From the NCBI GenBank assembly GCA_049487715.1, contig CP150550.1, positions 930,001-994,000 on the forward strand: a stretch of 64,000 bases of DNA, given 5' to 3'. Source of the stretch: Pycnococcus provasolii (lineage: Eukaryota > Chlorophyta > Pseudoscourfieldiophyceae > Pseudoscourfieldiales). Position numbers and translations under genes: made by a program. The notes beneath the pieces were generated by a model. The model had not been told where the DNA came from, made no database searches, and saw nothing but the letters and a program-made list of their open reading frames with translations. This document shows, one piece after another, positions 39,332-49,357 of the stretch; position 1 is the stretch's first letter, and each line of letters begins with the position of its first letter.

Positions 39332-41830
39332 TTACGAAGCAACGGGCACAACCCGAGGTATCGTTGCAGCGCCAGATGTTGTGCTAGGCCTTTTACGTGG
39401 TGAAACAGAATGGTGTCTTCTCTTCACCGACATGACAGCCGGAAGCACGCCCATCAACCCACCCGCCGCCGTCGTCTTTGGTCTGGACGGCGGACGGTCT
39501 ACCGAACCGTCTCCAGTGGATATCAGCCCGTGTCCCACCACCTCGAGCGTACCGGCATTCAAGCTGTACGATGGGATGTGGACAGCCTTCGCTGGACCGC
39601 GGTAGAGAAGAGAAAATCCGCCGTAGTCGCCGGCGGCGTGCCGATCGGAGCCATCCACCACCACGCGTGCAAGGCTCTCCATCATGCGAGGAACTAACCT
39701 AGCAGTCACCGGCGTTGAGTGCTCAAGGCATGGAGATGAGTTCACTTCGAGCAGCCAAGGATCAGGACCAGATGCCGAAAGCGCATAGTCCAGGCCGTAC
39801 AGCGCGAAGCACCCGTGCTGTGTGTTGGGAATGGAACCCTCCGCAGAACGCAGAGCATTCACAGCCGCGCGCTGCATCTTTGGAAGCACGACGTCGGACC
39901 ACGGGTCGTCCGTCCACCCATCATTGGATGACGCATCGCCACCCACCAGCCTAAGGTGGCACGCAAATGTCTCCTGATCCCACATGTTTCCCTCGCCGAT
40001 GCACCGCGTGTTAAAATTCGTGCTGTGCTTTGCGATGGAGTTGTTGGACAGGTGCTTGAACTTATTCTCCGTGTCGGTGCCGTCGTAGTCCTCGGCGCAG
40101 AAGCGAACGTAGCACTCGTCAAACCACCATATTGTCAACGGCGACCACGACGTGACGAGAATCCACTGACGCAGGTCGAACTTCCGATCATGCACGAGTA
40201 GTGGTTTCTCGATGTACTTCTGCACCACCCAACGCGTTGTCTGCTCACCACCCGTTGCCTGAAGGGAGTCGCGCTCGATCTGCTGCAGACGTCCGAGCGT
40301 GCGGATGACTGAAACGCCACGTCCGCGAGATTTTCCCCCCGGCTTCATGATCCAGCAGTTGTTCAGGCAACCGACCGACGACTGGCGCTCGCGCTTCTCA
40401 CCCATGGACAGACAAGCTCGCAGGCGCGTCTCGTCCTTCGCGTCGATCTGCGTGGCACTTGGAGGTGTAGCAGCACATGCTCCATCTGACCTGACGTACG
40501 GGCCCGGAAAGGAGGCGAGAGAAGTGGCCGCGCGCATGATGGATTCCGGCGAAAAGTGATTAGTCCGCTCCACGACGTCGAGCGCGTCGTTCTCCGTCAG
40601 ATATCCCTCCGATGCATCCCACTGCTCGATGATGTGGCACGCCGCGAGAAAATTGTCACGCGAGGCACCTTGCACGTGAAACGCGCGATCTACATTCACG
40701 CGCCTCAGGACGCAGAGCGCGGCACAGCGAATGAAGTCGAGGCGAAACGCCTCGCGCTCTCCTGGCTCGCCTAGATCGTACGACCGTGGGAAGAATGTGT
40801 CCGGCTTATCGATGGGCACAATCTTCAGCGATGGCTGCTGACTGGAAGTGCGTGAGGACCTCGCCCCAGAGCTTGCCCCGCTGTCGACGGGAGACGTATC
40901 GCAAGTCTGTGCAAAGATGCAGTTGTCGCGCAAATTGCGCACGAGCCCAAGCTTCGTCGTCACCTCACCGCTGCATGGGAAGTGGTTCACCTTCTGCCCA
41001 GGCGAAAAGTGCGCCCGCGTGACATCGCGCGCCTTCACCGCCCACTTGAGGTCGAAGTTCGTGCTCGCCGGCCCGTCTGTGTTCTCGACCCATCCTCGGC
41101 GGAAGAGCGCAGCGCGCAGGTCGTCGGCATTCCGCCCAACGAACGAGAACACGGGGCTGGATGGTGGAACTTTCTTTCGCAGTCTCCAGGCGCGGTACTC
41201 GCCGCATATGCGCGCGTATGGCGGCATACTTGCGATGTCCCAGGGGTTGGACGGTCTTGCCGGTGCACCAGGTGGCGTCTGCGAAGTCGTTGGCGTCGAC
41301 GGCAGCCGCACACCCACCGTTGGTGTCGTCGCGAAACGTGCAGGAGTCGGAGTTGGCGCCGACACGACGACCGGTTTCCTCTCCCCCGTTGGTTTAGGCA
41401 GGTGCAGCGTCGCTTTGCTGACAAGCGTCGTCCGCGCTGGGTTCGCCATGGCATCAGATCCGTCTGCGTAAGCCTTTCTCGGCGACGGCGTTGGCGAGGT
41501 GACTGGCCTGTCGGCGTTAAGCCGTGCCCTTGCCAGTGACTTGACGCCGTGTTCGTAAGCTAGAACTTTTTCCCGCCAAGATTCTGGCGCGGTTGCGCGC
41601 AGAAGCTCGACGGCTTTGCGCGCGCCAGGTCCGCGCGGCGTCGTCGCAAAGTCCGATAGTTTTCGCGGTGGAAAGCAGTCCTTAGTGTAGGCGTTCGTGT
41701 TGTTGTTGATAGCTGGTGTCCGTGGTGCGGCCGCCGCCGCCGCGGACTTTTCAGTGAAGGCGAGGAAACCATCGGACGAGACTTTGACTGCGCGCACGGC
41801 TGGCTTGTGTCGCGGCGCGTGGACAGTCAT
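39332..41830 (-). CDS. Tubulin-tyrosine-ligase-like protein (TTLL3/8 glycylase-like)
   Basis: An 832-residue protein. The N-terminal ~180 residues are Pro/Thr/Ala-rich and disordered. From ~280 to ~740 lies the TTL ATP-grasp domain: NCWIMKPGGKSRGRGVSVI at about 487, WVVQKYIEKPLLVHDRKFD, RQWILVTSWSPLTIWWFDECYVRF, HLSNNSIAKHS, and the C-terminal YGLDYALSASGPDPWLLEVN with SSPCLEHS. The paired RKFDLRQW and LTIWWF resemble TTLL3/8 enzymes that add glycine to axonemal tubulin, which would imply a ciliated stage; that step is inference. The start is the ATG at 41830, because the longer frame opens with TTG. Confidence 0.85.
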   Translation of the reverse strand: MTVHAPRHKPAVRAVKVSSDGFLAFTEKSAAAAAAPRTPAINNNTNAYTKDCFPPRKLSDFATTPRGPGARKAVELLRATAPESWREKVLAYEHGVKSLARARLNADRPVTSPTPSPRKAYADGSDAMANPARTTLVSKATLHLPKPTGERKPVVVSAPTPTPARFATTPTVGVRLPSTPTTSQTPPGAPARPSNPWDIASMPPYARICGEYRAWRLRKKVPPSSPVFSFVGRNADDLRAALFRRGWVENTDGPASTNFDLKWAVKARDVTRAHFSPGQKVNHFPCSGEVTTKLGLVRNLRDNCIFAQTCDTSPVDSGASSGARSSRTSSQQPSLKIVPIDKPDTFFPRSYDLGEPGEREAFRLDFIRCAALCVLRRVNVDRAFHVQGASRDNFLAACHIIEQWDASEGYLTENDALDVVERTNHFSPESIMRAATSLASFPGPYVRSDGACAATPPSATQIDAKDETRLRACLSMGEKRERQSSVGCLNNCWIMKPGGKSRGRGVSVIRTLGRLQQIERDSLQATGGEQTTRWVVQKYIEKPLLVHDRKFDLRQWILVTSWSPLTIWWFDECYVRFCAEDYDGTDTENKFKHLSNNSIAKHSTNFNTRCIGEGNMWDQETFACHLRLVGGDASSNDGWTDDPWSDVVLPKMQRAAVNALRSAEGSIPNTQHGCFALYGLDYALSASGPDPWLLEVNSSPCLEHSTPVTARLVPRMMESLARVVVDGSDRHAAGDYGGFSLLYRGPAKAVHIPSYSLNAGTLEVVGHGLISTGDGSVDRPPSRPKTTAAGGLMGVLPAVMSVKRRHHSVSPRKRPSTTSGAATIPRVVPVAS

Positions 41831-42989
41831 ATGAGCTGTGCTGTTTCGTATGTTAAAAGCTTGAATCAAATTCGGGTACAGTACTCGCCAAACCTAAGGT
41901 ACAGTAGTAGCCACAGTGGCGCAAGGCAGGTTACGACATGCCAAGGAGGTATGCCACTTAAGGTGTCTGCGACCTTGGACGAGAGGGAGCTTAAAGGTGT
42001 CCCTGTAAAGGTTTCAGCCCAAATTTTAACTTTAAAGTTATCGGTGCGTGCTCCGAAGTCCGAAGGCGCATCAATTAATAATCCCTTGAGAGTTGAGAGG
42101 CGATCCGTGAGAAATCAGTTATCAGTGGGATTGATGATCACACCGTTCCCTATCAGCCTACTGTATGTACAGTACAGTATGTGATGCACTGATGCAGCGC
42201 TAAAAGCCGGTTTTATCAGCCGGTTAATTATCGCGGTTCTTCACTTCTTCTCTTCTCGAGTTCGTTCTTCGAAGCCTTTTCATCTCCATGACTCCATCTG
42301 GGCTCATCAGGCAGGCAGTGTATCGTAGTACTTAAGGCTTAGGCTGTTCATCATCTGCGGTTGTTGGCGGTATTCTTAGCGGTACAATGTTTTTTAATAC
42401 CAGGCAGCCAGGCGCGAAAAACCCGTGTATATTATCCACACAACCCCTGGCACCTGGGGCTGCAGAGAGTCTGGGCTGCAGTCTACCAACCTACCTAAAG
42501 GTATGGTGATGGGGGACCACTTCTACAACGGGAAAAACTGGACGGAAACAAACTCGTGTATAAGAACTACTCTTAGACCGACCGAGTTCGGGGTTTGGGG
42601 GGGCGTTTTCTTTTTATTTTTATTTCAATCAGTCCGAGGGTTGGTAGAGAGTAGGCCATATGTGTGAGCGTTATTCTAACCGTCCGTTTGTTCATCTTCC
42701 CCACTTAAGAGGCTTCGAAGGTCCCGCCTTGTGCAGCTTCGTGGCTTTGTGGCCTCGTTTTCGTAACTGACATTGTGCGGCTCTGCACATCTGCAGTCGT
42801 GTAAGCACATCTGCTGCCTCGTTCAGCTGCCTCTGGTTATACATTACCTTAGCCTTAGCCTTAGCTTACAAAGCACTAGCACTTAAGGAGCGCCTCGGCC
42901 TCAGCCTCTTGCTTAAGCCCTTCTGTCAGTCGGCACGCACGTTAAGTTGTACTTTTGTTCAAAAACTTTTGAATTCGACACAAACACAT
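41831..42989. other. Divergent intergenic region, ~1.16 kb
   Basis: TACTGTAC-type motifs occur near 41876-41905 and 42163-42181. A CCTTAGC repeat is at about 42847-42867. A long AT/GC-mixed centre shows no open frame with family similarity. No gene is seen. Confidence 0.45.
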
Positions 42990-43582
42990 ATGTTCGGTGA
43001 CGAAGAGGAAAGCGCAAACGGGCCGTTTGCGCGCAATAAGGATGGCACAGCGAAGGACCCAAAGGCGTTCCAGGATGCGCTAAAGCGCGATGCGGAGAAA
43101 CTGCAGATGATTGAGCAGGTGAGTTTGACTTCTCCGACGTTGTTCGCTGGAACTTCACGTCGACTTACGAACATCCATCCCTGCACACCTCTAATCCCCA
43201 CCTTGTTCATATCAGGACCCGGAGCTTGCGAAAGTTCTTCTTGGCGACGACATGGATGCCTTTCAGGAAACCTTGAAGATGGTGAAAAAGATGGAGGACC
43301 AGCGCGCGCGTGAATACGGCGAACGCGGCATTGACTGCCAAAGGGCGTCCGCACGGTACGTTCTATACTTTGCGTTTGAAACTCGACGTGGGTGGTTCCT
43401 CCAAGACACAGCTTTGCTGATCGCTCCCTTGCTCTCCACTACGCAATCCAACACACAACGAAACACACCGCCACAGGTATCCTCGCGACGCGGTGGCGCT
43501 GTACGAGGGCATGTACCAAGCTGGCCTACAGTACGGTCCAGCCTTCCGGCTGCTCGAGAAGGTGTGGGTGCCCACACCTTGA
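42990..43582 (+). CDS. Small three-exon gene ending in a PKS-dehydratase-like motif
   Basis: Exons 42990-43118, 43216-43355 and 43477-43582 give 124 residues. All junctions are GT-AG (gtgagt/atatcag and gtacgt/ccacag) and frame-consistent. Exons 1 and 2 encode a charged helical segment (DPKAFQDALKRDAEKLQMIE, then DPELAKVLLGDDMDAF), with the DP-type spacing of STI1-like motifs. Exon 3 encodes DAVALYEGMYQAGLQYGPAF then RLLEKVWVP, which resembles the dehydratase-domain phrase of polyketide synthases (Y-x-x-x-x-x-x-G-x-x-YGPAF). The protein stops immediately after this, where dispersed element B begins, so the gene may be a truncated piece of a larger one. Function unknown. Confidence 0.6.
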
Positions 43583-43678
43583 CTGAGATCCCTCATTCAG
43601 TAATAAAGTTGCACTTTATTTGTCCAACGGCCGTCCATTCAGACCACTCACTTTCACCATTCAGCCCATTCACCGGTG
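43581..43678 (+). repeat. 3'-end dispersed element, copy B
   Basis: Overlaps the stop codon of the three-exon gene. It matches copy A along nearly its whole length: GAGATCCCTCATTCAGTAA, ACTTTAT-TGTCCA, GTCCATTCA, and CCATTCAGCCCATTCACC with a GGTG end. Confidence 0.8.
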
Positions 43679-44115
43679 GCATTCACTGCGCGTTTTTGTT
43701 CATGGCGCAGGTGATTTTGAAGGTTGTATTGCTCGATCAGGGCGCTTTCGTTGGCGTAATAACCTTACACACCTAAAAGGCGTCGTCGCGCCGCACGCGC
43801 CGTGAACCGTGCGCTGCTGGCCTGGCCGGCTGGTGGGCGGCGCACGCGGCGCGGCGGGTGCGCCGCACCAGGACTAGGAAGTAGGATTTTCGAGATGGTA
43901 TGAGCACCTATGTACTGTAGATGGGCAGAAGAGGAATTGGCCATCGACAAATTCACAAACCGATGGCGGGCGATGGCCGATGGGCGATGTTCGACTTAAC
44001 TTTCCGTTCTTTAGGATGGTCAGTTCGTCTCCTGTAAGCTTTCGTTCCCCTTGAAAGCTCTGAAGCTTGGAACCACCGAACTGAAACTGCTCAAGCTGCT
44101 GGCATTCTCTTCGCC
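43679..44115. other. Intergenic
   Basis: Contains a GC-rich patch of GCGGCGCG motifs near 43835-43865. No gene is seen. It is the upstream region of the ShKT-cyclophilin gene. Confidence 0.45.
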
Positions 44116-45036
44116 ATGCCGTGTCGCGTGTCGCGTGTCGCCGTGTGGTTGGGGTGGTTCATAGTGGTGGCGCTCTCGGATGTCTCCTGCCACTTCGCTA
44201 ATGCCCGTGCGTCGGCGTCCGTAGGTCGGTCCCTGGAAGGCGTGGACCGCAGCGACGCGTTCGTGGGCTACGCGGAGCGTGCAGGCGCAGGCTCCGCAAC
44301 GACAAGTCGGGCAAGTGCGAGCCCCGCAGCGTCGTCCGAAGGCCCGTGCTTGGATCGCGACCAGAACTGCGCATCGTGGGCGCGCGGCGGTGAGTGCGAG
44401 AACAACCCAGGTTTCATGCTTTCGTCGTGCGCGCTGTCGTGCAGGGCTTGTGGCCCCAACAGCGCGCAAGCAGGGGCGACGAAGGGCACGTCGTGCCGCT
44501 TCGACGGCAAGGGATCGGGCGAGCTCACCATCGGCGTGCGTTTGAATGGCGATGCACGTGAAATTCGCATACGACTGTATCCCGGTGTCGCGCCCGCTGC
44601 CGTCGCAAGCTTGTGGGACGGCGCAGCTCGAGGTCCTCCGACGTGCGAGTTTTACCGCGCAGAACCCAAGCCGCTTCCGGGTGCTATTGACAACTACGGT
44701 GGCCCAGGTCCGCCGTACGGGCTTGTGCAAGGTCGTCTGGGCACACTGCGAGCGGGCAAGGTGGAGGCTTCTGTGAGCGGCTGTCCCGTTCCACCGCTGA
44801 AGCGTGGGAGCGTAGCAGCTATCAACGGTGGTCCCGACTTCATGCTGTGCGTTTCCGACCACCCTGAGTGGAACCACGCGTTCGTGCAGTTTGGTGAGGT
44901 TGCTGACCAGGCGTCGCTGGACGTGATGGACGCCATAGTCGCCCAGCCGACACACGGCGAATCGTGGGGTGCCACCAAGACTGTCGTTCTCGACCAAAAG
45001 GTGCCGTGTACTACGCGCCTTGAGCCTAGCTCTTGA
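44116..45036 (+). CDS. Secreted ShKT-cyclophilin-like protein
   Basis: A 306-residue protein with a signal peptide or anchor (VWLGWFIVVALSDVSC, 10-25), a six-Cys ShKT module at 78-112 (CLDRDQNC...CRAC), and a cyclophilin-type peptidyl-prolyl isomerase-like domain from about 132 to 300. Cyclophilin landmarks are FYRAEP, YGLVQGRLG (replacing the usual IQGG), and SDHPEWNHAFVQFGEV. The canonical catalytic Arg/Phe stretch is altered, so isomerase activity is doubtful. It shares the ShKT module with the prolyl hydroxylase at 6439-7702, pointing to a common secretory-pathway substrate set. TGTAA at 45061 follows the stop. Confidence 0.8.
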   Translation: MPCRVSRVAVWLGWFIVVALSDVSCHFANARASASVGRSLEGVDRSDAFVGYAERAGAGSATTSRASASPAASSEGPCLDRDQNCASWARGGECENNPGFMLSSCALSCRACGPNSAQAGATKGTSCRFDGKGSGELTIGVRLNGDAREIRIRLYPGVAPAAVASLWDGAARGPPTCEFYRAEPKPLPGAIDNYGGPGPPYGLVQGRLGTLRAGKVEASVSGCPVPPLKRGSVAAINGGPDFMLCVSDHPEWNHAFVQFGEVADQASLDVMDAIVAQPTHGESWGATKTVVLDQKVPCTTRLEPSS

Positions 45037-46124
45037 GGCACAAAAGGCGTAGCTGTATCGTGTAACAGAATTTTATAATGATCTCAGGCTCGGGCGGCAC
45101 CATCCACGTCCACCGGCACTCCCGTGTTGTCGCAAGCGTTGCACCGCGAACCGACGCGCCCTGCCGTTGCAACGGTGCACCGCGCGGCTTGCCGGCCGCG
45201 CGGCTGCCGCGAGCGCAGCCGCCGCGACCAGCCGCGCAGCCGCGCCGTCGATATCGGTATCGGGTATCGGTCCGCCGGGCAGTGGCTTGCACTCGACACG
45301 TCCACACGCCAGATATTATCAATGCGGCGGTACTCATAGGAGAGACTTGTCAGCTGAAGTCTGGACACGTCAGCCGTAAACCGAAACCGTGCCAACAAGC
45401 CTACCACACACTCCTAGGAAGTACTATCATACCACCCTCAGGATGAATGAGTGAAAGCCGTTGGAAGCCGACGAAGGAATCAAGGAAAGTCGCTGGAAGC
45501 CGTTGCCCGTTGGGTGAATAATGAAAGAGGTGGTACAGTCTGCCAGTTGCCGCAGAGTTCCCCCCCAAACCAAAACCAAGAAGGAAAGCCAAACCGTCAA
45601 AAGAATTCGTGAAAAAGACATCGACGACGTGATCGAAGACGTGATCAATCATGAGGCTGAAGCGGGATCGATGACGTCCTCTAGGAAGGACCCACTCAGA
45701 TGTCAGAGAGATCCGTTGAAAGGTTGGTGGAACACGTTCAAGTTCAAGCCTTCACGCTGAATGCCTTCCTGCATGGATCTATGGAGCTCGTCATAATTCT
45801 GAAACTTAAAAATTACTACGGGTACTGTGTGTTGTGTGTTGTGTGTTGTGTGTTATCGCCTGTGATCCCCCCGACGTACCCTTCTTTTCAAGTGAAAGCT
45901 TGGCCCGTTGGGTTTCCCAAAAAGTGGCAAGGGGTTTTGACCTCGTTAAGACGGACATTAATATTTATTTGTATTTCCCAACTCCTCTTTTAAACTTCAT
46001 CCCGTGTTTTAAAAGACGTTGGTGTGCTTACTGTGGTGCTTGGTGCTTGTTGCCGTTCCTCTGTTTGGTGTGGTTGGTGTGGTGCGGCCGCCTATCATAG
46101 GGGATAAAGTAGTAGTCAACTTAT
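45037..46124. other. Intergenic, ~1.1 kb
   Basis: It has a TGTAA signal at 45061-45065 and a GC-rich block of short repeats (CCGCGCGGC-like) near 45175-45250. A repeated GGAAGCCG motif lies at about 45450-45505, and a (TGTGT)n run at 45826-45853. No convincing gene is present. Confidence 0.5.
45061..45065 (+). terminator. TGTAA poly(A)-signal-like motif
   Basis: TGTAA 24 bases after the ShKT-cyclophilin stop, the green-algal polyadenylation motif. Confidence 0.5.
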
Positions 46125-49100
46125 ATGCGCAGCCCGCTGCGCCCGCCCCCTGTGGGCCCAACTCCCTTGCCGCTTCCCATCGCACAGCGGGGCGTGCAAG
46201 GATGGATGCGCACGCGCTCCATCAACTTCTGGAGGAGCGTGCTCGTCGTGCTCGCCACCGTGCTCGTTGTATGGGCGTCAAGGCCATCCTCCATGGCGGA
46301 CAGGTGGAAGATTGAGGAGGACGGCGGGTTGGACTCGGAGGAGGAGGACGGGCACTTCGCCTCGTCAGCCGTGACGGTGCCGCGAGCGCGCGAGCGCATA
46401 CTCAGAGAGCCTGTCGCCGCAGCGACGAACATCGGCAGCAGTGCGCAGCCCGCGAAAAGCAGGCCGTCGCCGCGCAAGGCGTCGTCGCCACCACCCCTTC
46501 GTGCCCCGCCTCTCGGCGACTTTCCGTTGCAAAGCACGATGGCAACCACAGAGGAGAAGCTTCTCGCACCGCCGCCAACACCCAGGGCAAGGCCGCCGTC
46601 ACCGCCGCCGAGATTACATCCGCCGTCGCGAAAGGCTGCTTCGCCACCGTCGCCGCCCGCGGCGTCCTCCACCACGTCAGCCTCTACCGGCGGCAACAGC
46701 AAGCCGCGGGAGCCGGTGGGAGAGTGCCACATGCTCATGAGCAGGGAAATGATGGACCCGATTGCCGGAACGTTCACGAAGCCAGTGCTTCTCAACAGCA
46801 CAGTCTCGACGCGCCTCTTTAGCTTCGACGACAAGGTGAAGTACTCGCACATGTCCATGCTCGAGAAGATGGCTGGTGAGAATGGCACCGGCACTGTGAT
46901 TGTTGCCGCGTGGCAGGCGGCGCCATCTGCGCCCGTTGGCGAGAAAGAGGAGCCAAAATTCGCCGTCGAGGGTCTGGCTGAGCAGAGCATCATGTGGAGC
47001 ATGTCGCACGACGGCGGATCCACGTGGTCAAAGGCGCTGACCGTGCCAACACGTAACACAGGGCCTGTGTGGGCGCCAGTACTGCACTTCGATGCGAACA
47101 CGGGCAAGCTGTGGCTCTTCTTCGCCGAGTCGACGAAGTGCGTGAGAAACACGGTGCCGCCGACGTGGGAGCCAGGTGGCGACCTGAAGGCGATCCGCTG
47201 CCAGGCGGTTACAACTCCGACGCGACAAGCCGGCTGTAAGCACAACGTGTGGAGCGCACCAGACGTTGTGCTCGCGCAGTCGGAGGGTGTGGATATCCCA
47301 AAGGTGATCGCAAATCGCCTGATCGTCTCAAAGCGCACCAAAGAGTGGGTACTGCCCTTTTGGCGCGAGCAGAGCGTGGGCATCAACTCGAATTGCGCGC
47401 TGAACGCGACGATGGCGGCGAATGCCGCACCCGCCGAGTCAGAGGATGACTTCGTTCCGAAGGTGTTCGCGGACGCCGACGCCGCCGGTGGCCTCGACGC
47501 AAGCGATACCGGGTCTGTCGCTGCCACAACCGCGCAGGCATACATGTCGCCGCGCGAGTACACGAGCAGCGGCGTGGCTGTGTCCCGCGACGGCGGCAAG
47601 ACGTGGGAGGCGCGAGGTTCGGTTACGGATCCGCGCGCCACGCTCATCGAGGGGTCGTTGACGGACATGAATCCGTCCCACGTGCCCATCGGCATGAAGA
47701 CCGACCACTACGCCGATGCAGGGAAGATATCGCTCTGGATGCGGTCGGGAACAAGCTGCCTATTTCGAGCAGACTCGACGGACGGTGGGCAGACATGGGG
47801 TGCCGCGTACGCGACGAAAATCGTGAATCCAAACACGAAATCTCACATTCTTCGGCTCGAGGGTGCGACTGAGTTTGGCGGTGGAATGCTCGCCATGGCA
47901 TTCAACAACCACCGCCGCGCTCCCACTTGCCGCGGCTGCCGCACATACATGAGCCTTGCGCTATCCCCCGATAATGGCGAAACTTGGCGCGTTGTTGCCT
48001 CTCTTGAGTCGGAAATTGAGATGGGCGTACGCATCCACTACCCAACGCTGCTTCAAGTAGGAAACACGCTGTACGTCGCCTATTCAAAGTTCTACATTGG
48101 TCGCTGCACGAAGGACATGCTTGCTGGCAAGGACCAACCGACGGAGAAGGCGAGTCGACACAAGAAGAGCTCGCACAAGGGCAGTGGATCGCCAGCAGAT
48201 ACTTCCTCTAACTCCACCAACGCGCAGGCCAAGGCGGCATCCAAGTACTCCTGTCTCGGCGCGACGTCGCCGGACCAGGGCATTCGGATCGTGGCGTTCG
48301 ACCTGCGCCAGGTGCCACATCTTCCGCAGTTGACATTCCCCAGCCTTTCGATCAAAAAGGTTGAGCCGAGCGTGTCGTCTCTTGAAAGTATGATTGATCG
48401 CGTTGTGGAGGGCCAGCTGACAAAGATTCGAGCGACGTACGAGTGGAGCGAGGAGGGTGAGATTGTGCGCAGGCTTCGCGCGATGCCATGGGAAAAGGTT
48501 GCGGCGATCCTCGTTCGTGAGGTGGACCTCGACTACATCGGCGGGTGGCGCTTTCTGAAGACCCGAAAGTACCTGCTGACGTACTTCCGTAAGGCGATTG
48601 ACCGATTTGCACCCGCCTGGGCGATGACGACGTCTGCAACGGTGGCGTCGGCCAAGATGCCGACTGACGTGTCCGATGATTCTGAAGCCGAGAGCGACTC
48701 CTCTCCCTCCGACACGAACAATCCTCTTGAGACGCTTCGCGAGGAGGCGGAGAGCCTAGGTGTGATGGTGGAGAGCGTGGCAACGGCAGAGATGGAAAGT
48801 CGATTGCGCGCAGCCACCGCGACAGGCCGTGCGTCAGCGCAGACGTCGAAGAAGGTGGACGCAAACAAGGCGATGGGATCGAAGGCGATGGACGCGATGC
48901 GCGCGAAAGCTGCGAATCTTCGGTTGGCTACGGATACCGGTGCGACACAGGCGGCGAAGGAATTCATACAACGCGTCGAAAAGACGCGCGAGCGAAAGGA
49001 GAAGTCCATGTCGAAGGCGGAGTCGCTGTTCCGCGACAAGGAGCGTGAACGTCGTCAGAATAGTGCCCAGGTTGCGGAGAAGAAGAAGGAGACAGTTTCG

Positions 49101-49280
49101 ATGGTGATGGGCAACGACGGCGATAGCACCGTGTACCCGTCGAAGCTTGTGCAGCAGCAAGTTGATAGCATCCGGCAGACCGCGCGCGACTCGAAGTCGC
49201 TTCTGCAGGAGCCGGCGCAGGATGTCAAGCTTAGCGAGGCTGTTCGGCAAGCCACGCAGGCGATTCGCTTGGTGGCTTAA
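46125..49280 (+). CDS. Membrane-anchored sialidase-like (BNR/Asp-box) protein
   Basis: A 1051-residue intronless protein. A type II anchor lies at ~28-50 (NFWRSVLVVLATVLVVWAS). An acidic patch and a Pro-rich stalk follow (~120-205), then a six-bladed-propeller-like domain at ~215-735. Four Asp boxes are visible: SHDGGSTW (~295), SRDGGKTW (~486), STDGGQTW (~551) and SPDNGETW (~614). Such domains occur in exo-sialidases and other lumenal or extracellular propellers. Arg-triad residues could not be confirmed, so sialidase activity is uncertain. The C-terminal ~270 residues are charged and helical (REEAESLGVMVESV, RVEKTRERKEKSMSKAESLF), probably a coiled coil. A Golgi or cell-surface location is inferred. 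Confidence 0.75.
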   Translation: MRSPLRPPPVGPTPLPLPIAQRGVQGWMRTRSINFWRSVLVVLATVLVVWASRPSSMADRWKIEEDGGLDSEEEDGHFASSAVTVPRARERILREPVAAATNIGSSAQPAKSRPSPRKASSPPPLRAPPLGDFPLQSTMATTEEKLLAPPPTPRARPPSPPPRLHPPSRKAASPPSPPAASSTTSASTGGNSKPREPVGECHMLMSREMMDPIAGTFTKPVLLNSTVSTRLFSFDDKVKYSHMSMLEKMAGENGTGTVIVAAWQAAPSAPVGEKEEPKFAVEGLAEQSIMWSMSHDGGSTWSKALTVPTRNTGPVWAPVLHFDANTGKLWLFFAESTKCVRNTVPPTWEPGGDLKAIRCQAVTTPTRQAGCKHNVWSAPDVVLAQSEGVDIPKVIANRLIVSKRTKEWVLPFWREQSVGINSNCALNATMAANAAPAESEDDFVPKVFADADAAGGLDASDTGSVAATTAQAYMSPREYTSSGVAVSRDGGKTWEARGSVTDPRATLIEGSLTDMNPSHVPIGMKTDHYADAGKISLWMRSGTSCLFRADSTDGGQTWGAAYATKIVNPNTKSHILRLEGATEFGGGMLAMAFNNHRRAPTCRGCRTYMSLALSPDNGETWRVVASLESEIEMGVRIHYPTLLQVGNTLYVAYSKFYIGRCTKDMLAGKDQPTEKASRHKKSSHKGSGSPADTSSNSTNAQAKAASKYSCLGATSPDQGIRIVAFDLRQVPHLPQLTFPSLSIKKVEPSVSSLESMIDRVVEGQLTKIRATYEWSEEGEIVRRLRAMPWEKVAAILVREVDLDYIGGWRFLKTRKYLLTYFRKAIDRFAPAWAMTTSATVASAKMPTDVSDDSEAESDSSPSDTNNPLETLREEAESLGVMVESVATAEMESRLRAATATGRASAQTSKKVDANKAMGSKAMDAMRAKAANLRLATDTGATQAAKEFIQRVEKTRERKEKSMSKAESLFRDKERERRQNSAQVAEKKKETVSMVMGNDGDSTVYPSKLVQQQVDSIRQTARDSKSLLQEPAQDVKLSEAVRQATQAIRLVA

Positions 49281-49357
49281 ATTTTTGAATAATTTAGTAT
49301 ATTTATGTAGCAACAGAAATAATTAATTTGACTTACACTGGCTAAAAATTACAAACC

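Noticed and set aside
44020-44997. 325-residue minus-strand open frame
   Set aside because: Antisense to the ShKT-cyclophilin gene; Arg/Cys-rich with no domain.
45521-45760. 79-residue plus-strand frame with charged helix
   Set aside because: Short, flanked by repeats, no homology, no splice partners that extend it.
46121-47695. 524-residue open frame on the minus strand
   Set aside because: Exact antisense of the sialidase-like gene; it arises from GC-rich codon structure and has no domain of its own.
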